DNA from: Ophiosphaerella korrae
Taxonomy: Eukaryota > Ascomycota > Dothideomycetes > Pleosporales > Phaeosphaeriaceae
DNA: 15,404 nucleotides
Reading direction: 5' to 3'
NCBI GenBank assembly: GCA_028456385.1
Contig: JALNQF010000729.1
Span: forward strand, 1-15,404
Made by a program: the position numbers and the translations under genes. The notes under the pieces were generated by a model. It was given only the letters and a program-made list of their open reading frames with translations, was not told the DNA's origin and made no database searches. Positions 1 to 9,042 of this stretch are shown here, piece after piece. Position 1 is the first letter of the stretch. The number at the start of each line of letters is the position of its first letter.

Positions 1-2074
1 TAGTTAGTAGCTTAGGGCGTCTATAACCTTGTTTATATTACTAGGTACGTATTTAATATAGAAATTAAATTAGGATAAGAATAATAACTAGTAGGCTTAG
101 TAGTAATTAAGCTTTTTAGTTATTATAAAGGTTTCTAAATTATAGTAGTCTATTATAACGTAGATTGTAATAAACTACTTATAAGCTCTAGTTTTTATTT
201 TTTAAATACTTAGATTATAGCTATAAGTTCTAGGTTATAGATATTATAATTATATTCTACTAGAGTGTATTTTTTTAAGAAGAAGCTAACTAGCTATTAG
301 ATTCTATCTTAGTTTAGTTAGCTTATTACTCTACCTAAAGCCTACCTAGAGGTATTAGTTTAGATATAGATTAGTTTTAAGGAGATAAAGTAAAGTAAGA
401 CTATACTTAGCTAAAAGGTAGCTTTTAGTTTATTAAAGACGTCTATATATTCTTAGGTAATTATAAAAAGCTTATACTAAGTTTTTTAAAGAAGTAGCCT
501 ATCTCTTTTAGTAAGTTTAGTAATAACTTTAAACTTAATTAACTTAGTAAGTAGTAAGGTAAAGCTTAAGTAATCTTTAATAAAGTACTAGAGAAATCTA
601 GTATAGCCTAGAAAGGCTAAGACTTCTTTAGTAGTCTTTAGTATTTCTTACTCTTAGATAGCTTTAACTTTAGAGAGATCTATTATAATTCTTTTATTAG
701 AGATAATTATACCTAAAAACTTAACTAAAGTAGTATAAAAGCTAGATTTTTTAGAGTCTATATAAAAGCCTTACTCTTTTAGTTATATAAGTACTTTATA
801 AACGTACTAGATATAGTCTATTTTATTATTAGAGTATATTAAGACGTTGTCTATATATATAGTATAGAAGTTATCTAAATATTCTAGTAGGGCTAAGTTA
901 ATAGTATACTAGAAAGTAGCTAGTACGTTAGTAAAGCTAAAGAGTACTACTTTATAAGTATATATACTAAAATAAGTAATAAAAGTAGTTAGCTATTCTA
1001 AATTTAAAGTAATATATAAGTAGTAAAAGGTGTATATTATATTAAATTTAGAGAATATCTTTACTTTATTTAAGTAGGCTAGTATTTTCCTAAAGAATAG
1101 AATAGAGTACTAGTCTTTAATAGTAGATTTATTTAGCTTATAGTAGTTTATGTAGACTTATAAGCTACTATCTAGTTTAGCTATAATTAGTAAGTTATTC
1201 TTAGCTAAGGAGCTATATTTACTAATAAAGCCTTTACCTTCTATTTTTTAGATATATTTCTAGATTACTTTATCTTATTTTCTAGTAAAGAAGTAAGGTT
1301 TAGTGTTTAGGATTTTTACGCTAAGTTTAAAGGTAATTTCTAGGTTATATAGCTTATAAGAAAAAAGTTCTTTAGTAGCTTTTTTATTAAAATAGAGTAT
1401 TAAGTCTTAATATAGTTAGAGTAGTTTTATAAATAAGATATCTTTAAGCTTTACTATAAGTAGTAGTTTATAAAATTATATATAATCTACTTTTCTAGCT
1501 ACTTTATAGTAGTATACTAGTAGTAGTATTCTATCTAAAGTAAGTACTATAAGCGTATATCTACTTCTTTTAGTAAAAGCCTTAATTATATAATAACTAA
1601 TAGTTTAAATATCTATTAATAAGTTCTATTTATACTTATTAGAGTACTTACTTAGAGGCTCTATAAGAGTAGATAATAGTTTAAGTACTAGCTTCTTTAA
1701 GGCTATAGTAGAGTAATATCTAGGTATACTATAGTATACTACTAAGGGAATTTTATTAGTTATCTAGTAGTACTATTAGTAGTAAGTATTAGAGAATAAT
1801 AACGTTCTATAGTAGTAGTTAAGTTTAATAGTATAGGCTTTATACTATAAAAATCCTAGAATAAAGTTAAATTAGCTTATATTTTTAATAATATAAGTAG
1901 AGGTCTATTTAATATATACGCCTACTTATAAGTAGAACTTAACCTAATACGTAATAAACTTAGATAGAGAACTATTATATCTTCTATAGAAAATAAGTTA
2001 AAGTAGCTAGATAGTTTATAATTTTATAGTTTTCTAAGTAAATTTTTATTAAATAAAGTTTACGTTAGCTCTAT
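1..2074 (-). mobile_element. Element A: truncated Ty3/gypsy retrotransposon
   Basis: This is a minus-strand fragment of a Ty3/gypsy element distinct from elements B and C. Reading from high to low coordinates, it carries protease, reverse transcriptase and RNase H in canonical Ty3/gypsy order. The left window edge cuts it just after the RNase H terminal DALS-type motif, so integrase and its 3' LTR would lie outside the window. On the right it stops at the 5' LTR of element B, within the protease active-site motif. Its Gag half is not recognisable at 14813 and beyond. The family differs from B/C: its RNase H end has a TTKKL motif and the sequence aligns poorly with B. Confidence 0.85.
1..2074 (-). 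pseudogene. pol: Ty3/gypsy pol fragment (PR-RT-RNase H), RIP-degraded
   Basis: The retroviral-type protease comes first. Its DSG motif reads as NNR followed by ANVNFI at about 2047-2078, and the FILGF motif lies near 1844-1860. Reverse transcriptase follows at about 1390-640, with PILFV-like and LNKSTIKD motifs, then FTNVLATF, then the catalytic box read as YIDN (843-857) instead of YIDD, then KSSFYTT-LGIIIS near 740-690 and KEVLAFLGYTRF near 600-640. RNase H occupies about 500-1, with EYIDVFNKLKATF near 440, KKYTLVEYNYNIY near 250, and IDYYNLETFITTKKL to DALSY at the left edge. Codons stay in one phase from 2074 to about 200, then shift by one base at about 170-200, so at least one indel is present. 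Many stops stand at Trp/Gln sites. The gene cannot be functional. Confidence 0.87.
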
Positions 2075-2200
2075 TATTATAGTAGTAATAGAAGAACTAT
2101 AGATAGAACTAATTAGCTTTACGATAATAGACTTAGACTTATATAACCTTAAGGAGTATAGACTTAATTAAGAGACTATATATAATTAGGATACCTAGAG

Positions 2201-2300
2201 TAATCTATAATCTATAGGCTCTTAGTATTAATAGATTATAGATTAGGGTAATCTATAATCTACTAGTCTTAGTAATAATAAATTATAGATTATAATAAGT
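2201..2300. repeat. Imperfect tandem and inverted repeat in LTR1
   Basis: Two copies of a roughly 50-bp unit (2201-2248 and 2249-2300) each start TAATCTATAATCTA and contain CTTAGTA. Within the first unit, TAATCTATAATCTAT (2201-2215) and ATAGATTATAGATTA (2231-2245) are perfect 15-bp inverted arms. The units occupy the same place in the LTR as the 56-bp tandem repeats of LTR2 and LTR3 but are clearly different in sequence. Confidence 0.7.
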
Positions 2301-2421
2301 ATATAATTAATAGCGATGTATATTATTAAAATAGTATTAGTAATTTAATCCTTTAACTATAGAACGCTAATATAAAATAGTTATAAAATATCTTCTATTA
2401 TTTATAGTTATTATAGATTAC

Positions 2422-2427
2422 TATATA
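2422..2427 (+). promoter_or_regulatory. TATA-like element of LTR1
   Basis: TATATA within CTATATAAGCTTTT sits about 100 bp before the LTR 3' end. The equivalent site is kept in LTR2 (9037-9042) and LTR3 (14728-14733). Its position fits the core promoter of the element, but in AT-rich sequence the motif alone is weak evidence. Confidence 0.45.
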
Positions 2428-2836
2428 AGCTTTTATTATTAACTTACAATCTACTAATAACTCTTTAGGTACTAGGAAGTTAACCTTAGTAACTAACTTA
2501 TAATACCTTACTAATTTAGTTATTACAAGAAGTAAAGCGTAAGTAGCGTATAGTCTAGCTAATATAATAGTAGAAAGTTTAACTAAAACTAGTAAAGCTC
2601 TTAGAAGTAGTTATAAGTTAGATAGCACTATATAGGAAATAATTAAAGAACGTATTAATAAACTAATAGATAAGAAAGAAAATATAAAAATAGTAATTAA
2701 TACTTTAGAAACGTAGAATAAGGAACTACAAGACTACTTAAAATAAAACAAAGTATAAATTAAAGCTATTATTAAAGGATAGAACTAGATAGAACTAATT
2801 ACTTAATAATTAGAAATAAGCGCAATAAAGAAACTA

Positions 2837-3360
2837 CCTAAAATACCTATTCTTAAAAAGTTTAATAGAATAAGAGAGAAACTAAGACCTTTTATAGCTT
2901 TAGTACAACTCTAGATAGATATATAAGTACTATACTTTAATATAGAAGAAAAGAAGGTAATATATATTAGATTACACCTTAAAGAAGATATAATAAGATA
3001 GTATAAACTCTACTAGATAGACTATTTAATATATATACTAATAATATAGAAGGATAAAACTAGAGCTATTTTTAGAAGTTATAAGTACTTTACTAAACGA
3101 ATAAGAGTAGTATTTAGGGATATAGATATTACCTAATAAGCTAAAGAGAAACTTAAGAGGCTCGTATAATAAAAAAGTATACCTAAATACGTATTATAGT
3201 TTAAATAACTATTATAGAATATAGAATAGAATAAATTAGCCTTTATATTATAATTTAAATAAAGACTAAATAAGAAAATTTAATATAAAATAATCTATAT
3301 AGAAAAGCCTAAGATATTAGAAGCTCTAAAGTAGTAGGTAATATAAATTAATAATAATTT
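2837..3360 (+). other. gag: Gag capsid domain (element B)
   Basis: The frame-2 translation starts with KLPKIPILKKFNRIREKL, matching the retrotransposon Gag entry motif 'P-x-KF-x-G-xR-x-KL'. It continues with RPFIALVQL, EEKKVIYIRLHL, a region ending FTKRIRVVFRDID, and IEKPKILEAL. These resemble the fungal Ty3/gypsy capsid family (structural protein that self-assembles into virus-like particles). Stops stand where Trp/Gln are expected, for example before YKLY. Element C lacks this segment entirely. Confidence 0.75.
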
Positions 3361-3469
3361 TTAAGAATAGAAGAAGAATAAGTATAGAGGTTATACCTAG
3401 AATTAGGATAAGGGAGACCCTATAATCCTTAACGCTAACAAGGACAAAAAGAGGAAGAAGAATAAAGAC

Positions 3470-3589
3470 TTTACGTACTTTAACTATAGTAAGAAAGGCT
3501 ACTACGCGAAAGACTACTAATTATAAAAGAAAAAGGATATAGTATACTATAAATATAGGAAACTAGGACACTTTGTAAAAGACTATAGA
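3470..3589 (+). other. Two CCHC zinc knuckles (element B)
   Basis: The first knuckle reads YFNYSKKGYYAKDY (about 3476-3517) and the second YYKYRKLGHFVKDY (about 3544-3585). Each fits C-x2-C-x4-H-x4-C with Cys changed to Tyr (TGY to TAY) and, in the first, His changed to Tyr (CAY to TAY). The second still has its His. These are the nucleocapsid RNA-binding knuckles. They are preceded by a Lys-rich stretch (KDKKRKKNKD). Confidence 0.85.
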
Positions 3590-4795
3590 AGTAAAGACCT
3601 AAGAAAAGATAAGGAAACTTAATTAAAAATAACTAAGAACAAGAAAGAAGCACTAAAAGTATAAGCTAAACCTTAGGAGAAGGTAGTAGGGAGTAAAGAA
3701 GTATAATATACAATACTCTATTAGACCTTTTGTTATAATAATAACTACTATATATATCTTTCTAGTAAATAGAGAGTAGTATAGTTTCTATAAAAATAGA
3801 AATATAGAGTAGCTATAACAAAAGAAAGTAGAATAAAAGTATAGCTAGAAGAGATAGCCTATGTAATAGACCTACTAATAGAAGATTTAGAAGGGGAAGA
3901 ACCCTAGACCCTATCAATCTAGGCTAAAGAACGAGCACTAGATAAAGAGACTACTACAGCTTCCTCTAAAGAACTATAAGAAAGTAAAAGATAAGTTAGT
4001 ATAAGAGGTATAGAATATACCTAGCTAGATATATATAGCTACGACAGCTGCACAATAATAGATATAGAAGAACAAGACAAAGAATAGAGATTCGTTTAAA
4101 TATACTTAATAGTTATAAGTATAGAGGAAGTATACAAAGACTAGAAAGAACGTAATCCTAAAGAAATAAAGTTTATACTATTTTAAGAATAGATAAAGTA
4201 ATATATAGTTATAGTAGGAAGAATACTTATATAAAAAGAATAGTAGTACTTTATAAGAAAAATACAATAGATTAACAAAGCCTATACACTAAGAGTACTA
4301 GTAGTATACTATATCTTAACAATAGATACACCTAGAAGAGATAAGTACTAAGAAGGGGATAACAAACTAATAGATCTAAAATATCTAGTACACTTTAAAG
4401 CATTATAGATATTATACCTAGATAGGAATTATATTATATATAGAAACTCTAAAGTAAATAACAATATATAGCCTATAAAGAGAAGAGGCTATAACTATAT
4501 AAGAGTAATCTTAGTAGAAGATATCTAAGGATAGGAAATAATCCTAGAAGATAGATACGTAGTAGTAAGACCTAGTCTAAAACTATCTAAAAAATGCGTC
4601 TAAGGAGGACTATAGTATAAGTATATATATAATAAATACTTAAAATATAAAGAATATAAGCTTAAAGTAAGCTTATAGCCTAAGAAAGATAGATAGTTTA
4701 TAAAGAAGCCTAAGTAAAAATAGCTAGAAGGCGTAAGAGGCCTATATATTACAAAAATAAGTACTTACTAGGAAAGAAAAGTACAATTAATAATT

Positions 4796-5070
4796 AATAG
4801 CGGAGCTACAAGAAACTTTATATTAAAGAAGTTTGTAGAAATACAAGGAATAAGGTATATAATAAAGAAATATCCTCGACAATTAAGTACAATTAAAGGA
4901 AAACTATTCTAAGAACCTATTAGATTTAAAACAGTTCTCTCTACATTAAAACTAGAAGGAATAATAATTAAGAATATAGTTATAGATATAACGATAATTA
5001 ATAACAAATAAGATATAATACTAGGAATACTATAGTTATAAATAACTAACCTATAGATTAATTAGAGAAT
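4796..5070 (+). other. Retropepsin-like aspartic protease (element B)
   Basis: The active-site motif is read as INSGATRNFI (Asp to Asn at 4796-4798), followed by KKFVEIQGI and, near 5010-5030, DIILGIL, the ILG motif of retropepsins (IILGIPWL in relatives). This enzyme processes the Gag-Pol polyprotein as a homodimer. The catalytic Asp codon is mutated. Copy C has the same motif as NSR at 10501. Confidence 0.8.
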
Positions 5071-5309
5071 AAGAAAAATTAACTACTATAGAATAGACAC
5101 GTTAAAAGCTAATATAAGCACTTATAAAGGAGAATTCCCTAAAGAGTATAAGAAATAGGAAAAATAACTTATAGAACCTAAAGATTACCTTCTAGAATAT
5201 TAACTATAGGACCTAGCGATAGAACTAGTAGAAGGTAAAGACGTAGGATAGAGCCTAGTCTACTAGAAAACAGAAGAGGAATTAAAAATTAAACAAATAT
5301 TTATCTAGA

Positions 5310-5930
5310 AAGTAATAAAAAAGGGATAGATAAGGGAATCTAAATCCTTAGTAGCGCATAGACTTATATTCGTAGATAAAAAAGGAACGAGCGATAAGAG
5401 ACCCTACGTAGATTTTAAGAAAACTAACGTAATTATAAACAAGAACTAATACTTATTACTATAAATAGATAAAATATAAGATAGATTATAAAAAGTAAGA
5501 ATCTTTATAAAACTAGATATTTAGAACGCGTACTACTAGATTAGAATTAAAAAAGGAGATAAATAGAAGATAGTGTTTAGAATATAGTATAGACTATATA
5601 AATATCTAGTTATGCTATTTAGCTTAATAAACGCACTAGCAGCATTCTAAAAAAGGATTAATATAGTACTAAGAGAGTACTTAGACGTATTTATATTTAT
5701 ATACCTAGATAATATCCTTATATTTTTAGAAATAGAGGAAGAACACGTACAACACGTATATAAAGTACTAGAGAAACTAGTAGAAAATAAACTATTTCTA
5801 AAAATAAGAAAATGCGAATTTTATATAAAAGAAATAGACTTCCTTAGATTTATTATTAAACTAGGAAAAATCAAGATTAACCTAGAGAAGATTAGATTAA
5901 TTAACGAATAGCTAATACTAAAAAACCTAA
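5310..5930 (+). other. Reverse transcriptase domain (element B)
   Basis: Motifs in order are ESKSLVAHRLIFVDKKG, KRPYVDF, KLDI with a stop then NAYY (first catalytic Asp kept, near 5515), KYLVMLFSLINALAAF (GLTNAPATF in the family), YLDNILIF (5702-5722) where YLDD is expected, KIRKCEFY and IDFLRFII. The third catalytic Asp is Asn (5711-5713), so the polymerase is dead independently of the stops. Confidence 0.88.
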
Positions 5931-6129
5931 AAGAGGTATAATAATTTTATAGGTTAGCTAACTTTTATAGAAAGTTAATAATAGGATAGTTAGAAGATAT
6001 AGAACTAATAACTAGACTTATAAAAAAGGATACGCTATTTAAGTAGACGAGAGAATATAATAAAGTATTTAAGAAAATTAAAAGAAAGTTTATAGAAAAC
6101 CTAGTTATTAGAATATATAACCTAGACCT

Positions 6130-6510
6130 ACTAGTAGTAGTAAAGATAGACGCGTCTAACTTAGTCTATAGAATAGTACTAATACAAGAAGATCTAGAAA
6201 CTAATAAGGAGTATTTAGTTAAATACTTTTCTAAGAAAATAAAGCTAGTAGAGCTTAACTATCTAATCTACGATAAAGAGATACTAGTAATATATAAAGT
6301 ATTTAAGTAATAGAGAGTATATTTATAAGAAGTAAAATACTAGATAAAGGTCTATATAGACTATAAGAACTTTATAGGATTTATAACAAATAAAGAACTA
6401 TTATAATACTATATAAGATAGTAGGAGTTTCTATTAATATTTAATATAGAAATAATATATATAAAAGAGAAAGATAACTAATTTGTAGACGCCCTTAGTA
6501 GAAGACTAGA
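6130..6510 (+). other. RNase H domain (element B)
   Basis: KIDASN (about 6147) carries the first catalytic Asp. KYFSKKIKLVELNYLIYDKEILVI follows, then IDYKNF (about 6358), and the domain ends at FVDALSRRLD (6482-6511). These are the hallmark positions of the Ty3/gypsy RNase H that degrades the RNA of the RNA-DNA hybrid. The DALSRR tail is perfectly kept. Confidence 0.85.
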
Positions 6511-6739
6511 CTTACAAGAAGAAGTAAGCGCTACTAGTATAGTTCTAATTAAGAACGAAGAAGGATATTTAGTCCTAAATATACCTAAAATAGCTGTAAC
6601 ACTTAAAAGAAAGAGTAGCGAGCTAGACGAATAGATTTAGGAAGAAATAAGAAAAGCCCCTAAAGAAATAGAAAAACCTAAGATTAAAGAAAGTCTCGCA
6701 AAAGCCTATAAAAGAACGTATATTCTAAGAAGAATATAA

Positions 6740-7450
6740 AGAGAATTTATACAATAGTTCTATAAACTACTAGTATATAGATATTAAAGAATCGATAAAA
6801 TACTAGATAGACTACTAAGAGATTACTATATCCTAAGAGTAAGATAACTAGTAATAGAAGTACTACGAGATTGTATAGAATGCTAAAGAAATAAGTATAG
6901 TAGGTATATACTATATAGAAAGTTATAACTAGTAGAAGTACTAGAACAACTATAGAGAGTTATTATAATAGATTTTATTACAAAACTACCTAAGTTAAAA
7001 GACCTAATATTAGGAGTTAAGTACGATAGAATCCTAATAATAGTAGATAAACTTATAAAGTACTTATATTTTAGACTATATAAGGAGAAAAGTAGAATAG
7101 AAGTTGTAGTATACTAGGTTCTAGGAACTGTAATTAGCTAACACGGACTACTAGACAAGATTATAATAGATAGAGACGTAAGATTTATATTAAAACTATA
7201 GGGAACGATAATAGTACAATTAGGAATTAAATATATAATGTTAATAGTATACTACCTATAGATAGATAGATAATTAGAACGTATAAATTAAATAGTAGAA
7301 CAATACTTAAGATACTACCTTAATTATAACTAGAATAACTAGGTATAGCTACTACTTATAGTATAGTTAGCATTTAACAGCGCAAAGAATAAGATAATAG
7401 GAGTATTACCTTTCTTTGTAAACTATAGATTTAACCCTAGTGTATACAGA
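6740..7450 (+). other. Integrase HHCC and D,D35E core (element B)
   Basis: The N-terminal zinc-binding segment has Tyr for the two His but keeps both Cys as DCIEC (6869-6883), with RNKYSRY after it. The catalytic core keeps all three acidic residues: Asp in IIIDFITKLP (6971-6973), Asp in IIIDRDVRF (7169-7171) and Glu in LERIN (7277-7279). The second Asp and the Glu are separated by exactly 35 residues. NSAKN and VLPFFVNYRFNPS follow. The function was strand transfer of element DNA into the host chromosome. Confidence 0.88.
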
Positions 7451-7854
7451 ATACTAAGACTAGAAATATCTTAGTCTCTAAGAAGAGAAAACCTTGCTAA
7501 TAGACTTAAAGATATATACAAGTAACTAAGATAGGATGTAGAATTCTTGTATAATTAAATAGCAAAGTATTACAATAGGAAATATAAAGAGGGACCCTAA
7601 TTTAGAAAGAAAGAAAAAGTATAGTTAGTATAGAAAAACATTAAGAGTAAGAGACTAAGCCTAAAACTAGACTACGTTAAGATAGGACTATATAAAATTA
7701 AGAAAGAAGTCACGCTAGTTATATTTAAACTAAAGCTACTAAATAAAATAAGGATATACCTAACCTTCTACATAGTACTACTTAAGATAGTACTATAAAA
7801 CGTAGAACTACTAGTATACAAAGTAGATACGTATAGAGAATAAAAAGAATAAGA

Positions 7855-8002
7855 AGTAAAAGAAATCCTAGTACACTAGTTCTATAATAGTAGGAACTAC
7901 TATCTAGTAAAATAGATAGGTATAGACGAAAAAGGACAACTATAAGAAGAAATATAGGAACTAGAAGACAACCTTAATTACCCTAAGAAACTAGAAGACT
8001 TC
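7855..8002 (+). other. C-terminal chromodomain (element B)
   Basis: The Pol C-terminus reads KEILVH, stop, FYNSRNYYLVK, stop, IGIDEKGQL, then ELEDNLNYPKKLEDF. Restoring Trp conceptually at the TAG codons gives the chromodomain signature 'YLVKW-x-G-x-D ... W(E) ... NL-x-x-x-x-KL'. This places the element in the chromovirus lineage, in which the domain is thought to guide integration to chromatin marks. The same block recurs in copy C at about 13550-13707. Confidence 0.75.
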
Positions 8003-8011
8003 TAAAGTTAA

Positions 8012-8760
8012 AACCCTCTAGAACGCCTAGTAGTAAGTTAAGAAAACTAACAATACTATCGCTAGATAGAGAGGCGATAGGAGCGCCTAATATAATAAGA
8101 GCTAGAGCAACCTCTACTATATTATCTAAATCTAATTTAGCCTCTAAGGCATAAGACTATTTAGACGACTTAGCGTTATTATAAGCTTTTATCTTCTAAA
8201 GACGCTTAATATAAGAATAAAGCTTTACTAGCTTATAAAAAGTTAACTTACGCTTAGCTTTAGTAGTAGTAAGCTATAACAATAATTACGCTTAAGCCCT
8301 ATTAACGGCTTACTCTATATAACTTAGTAGAAGGAGACTATATAGAAATTAAACACTTATACTCTATAAGTAAAACCTTAGAGGAAATATACTTATACTA
8401 GATATTAGTAAGAATATACTTGTTATAGTGTTTACTATCCTTTAAAGATATAAGATAAGTAAGACCTAATTTAGTATAACAATAATATAAGAATATCTTA
8501 ACCCTATTACAAATAATACAAGCTATAAAGAGAAGTTTATTACAATAAGACTAAGATAGTATAGAGAATAATAAAGAACTAAGGATTAACAAAGAAATAG
8601 GATTAATAACCTTAGTACTAGTATAGAGAAATAAGAGACTACGTAGAAGAGAGAATAGTGTTATAGTAGTAATAAGGGAAACTAAGATAGAACTAATTAG
8701 TCTACGCTTAGCTGCTAACAAAGTATAAGATAAGTAGGGTAATAACCTATAAGATAACAA
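8012..8760 (-). pseudogene. Conserved antisense Cys-rich frame at 3' end of B
   Basis: On the minus strand, from inside LTR2 (8760) down to about 8020, is a coding-like signal that matches copy C in frame. The first part is the 69-codon open stretch 8760-8551, rich in Ser/Leu, with KVINPISLLI near 8620. After one TAG it continues as ACIICNRVKIFLYYCYTKLG near 8523-8460 and KDSKHYNKYILTNI, giving C-x2-C and a later Cys cluster (several now Tyr). A Lys/Leu-rich segment follows in another phase (KAKRKLTFYKLVKLYSYIKRL near 8258-8195), then LALIILGAPIASLSSDS. The spacing from Pol stop to LTR is 647 bp in both copies. The product is unknown. A Cys-rich, coiled-coil-type protein of fungal retroelements is a plausible guess. 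The phase change could be an intron or an old indel. Confidence 0.5.
8646..8655 (+). other. Polypurine tract of element B
   Basis: GAAGAGAGAA lies 3 bp before the start of LTR2 (TGTTATAG at 8659). The equivalent GAAGAGAGGA in copy C sits at 14351-14360, 3 bp before LTR3. The position is that of the plus-strand DNA primer in LTR retroelements, and it supports the 5' boundaries chosen for the LTRs. Confidence 0.7.
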
Positions 8761-8788
8761 GTTTAATTAGGAAGCTAACTACAATATA

Positions 8789-8899
8789 GATACGTAATAG
8801 ATTTATAAATTTACAATCTTAGTAAACACAAAGCTACAAAGCTATTATATAACAAATTTATAAATTTACGATCTTAGTAAATACAAAGTAACAAAGCTA
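8789..8899. repeat. 56-bp tandem duplication in LTR2
   Basis: Unit 1 (8789-8844) and unit 2 (8845-8899) share the core ATTTATAAATTTAC-ATCTTAGTAAA and both end CAAAGCTA. They correspond to the two units of LTR3. The location is the U3 part of the LTR, upstream of the TATA-like site, where retroelement enhancers often lie. An enhancer role is only inference. Confidence 0.75.
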
Positions 8900-9036
8900 C
8901 TAAGATATTATTACTATATAGTTAGTAGTAATGCGCATTGTTAGGATAGTATTAGTAATTTAATCTTTTAACTATAGAACGCTAATACAAGATAGTTATA
9001 AAATATCTTCTATTGTTTATAGTTATTATAGATCCT

Positions 9037-9042
9037 TATATA
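9037..9042 (+). promoter_or_regulatory. TATA-like element of LTR2
   Basis: TATATA in CTTATATAAACTTTT aligns with the TATA-like sites of LTR1 and LTR3. It could have driven transcription into element C. Confidence 0.4.

Larger units (their letters stand above)
2075..2527 (+). repeat. LTR1 (5' LTR of element B)
   Basis: This direct repeat is shared with 8659-9119 and 14364-14812. It begins TATTATAGTAGTAATA, equivalent to TGTTATAGTAGTAATA in LTR2 after a G-to-A change. The shared block TAGATAGAACTAATTAG follows at about 2099-2116. A long match from 2324 (TATTAAAATAGTATTAG) to about 2490 carries a TATA-like site. The 3' end is taken at the TATTACA ending at 2527; an earlier end near 2505 is possible, because this copy is about 20 bp longer than LTR3 there. 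Its middle part has a different tandem repeat from the other two LTRs. Confidence 0.75.
2564..8011 (+). pseudogene. Gag-Pol polyprotein of element B, RIP-inactivated
   Basis: A single polyprotein frame of about 1,816 codons (frame 2 throughout) encoded the capsid, nucleocapsid and replication enzymes of a Ty3/gypsy chromovirus. The order is Gag (about 2837-3360), two CCHC knuckles (3470-3589), a ~390-residue linker, protease (DSG as NSG at 4796-4804), RT (about 5310-5930), RNase H (about 6130-6510), integrase (about 6740-7450) and chromodomain (about 7855-8002). The start is inferred at ATA codons 2564/2567, where ATG would have become ATA by TpG-to-TpA change; no ATG remains. The terminal stop is TAA at 8009-8011, or 8003-8005 if that codon was not Gln. 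Dozens of TAA and TAG codons fall at conserved Trp/Gln positions. No frameshift was found across the landmarks checked, so inactivation is by point mutation alone. Confidence 0.88.

Noticed and set aside
2070..2074. TCTAT as target-site duplication of the B/C array
   Set aside because: The bases after LTR3 (CTTAC) and after LTR2 (CTAAG) do not match it, even allowing for simple RIP changes.
2201..2300. CRISPR-like or centromeric repeat array
   Set aside because: There are only two imperfect units, within an LTR at the same site as the 56-bp units of the other LTRs, and no spacers.
2505..2563. Primer-binding site after LTR1
   Set aside because: No convincing tRNA 3'-end complement could be read, the LTR1 end is uncertain by about 20 bp, and copy C lacks this part for comparison.
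8551..8760. 69-codon minus-strand open frame as a stand-alone membrane-type gene
   Set aside because: It starts at a TTG, straddles the LTR boundary, and its Leu/Ile-rich look is what RIP does to Pro/Thr/Ser codons. Its frame continues past a TAG into the Cys-rich antisense signal and is matched in copy C, so it is treated as a piece of that.
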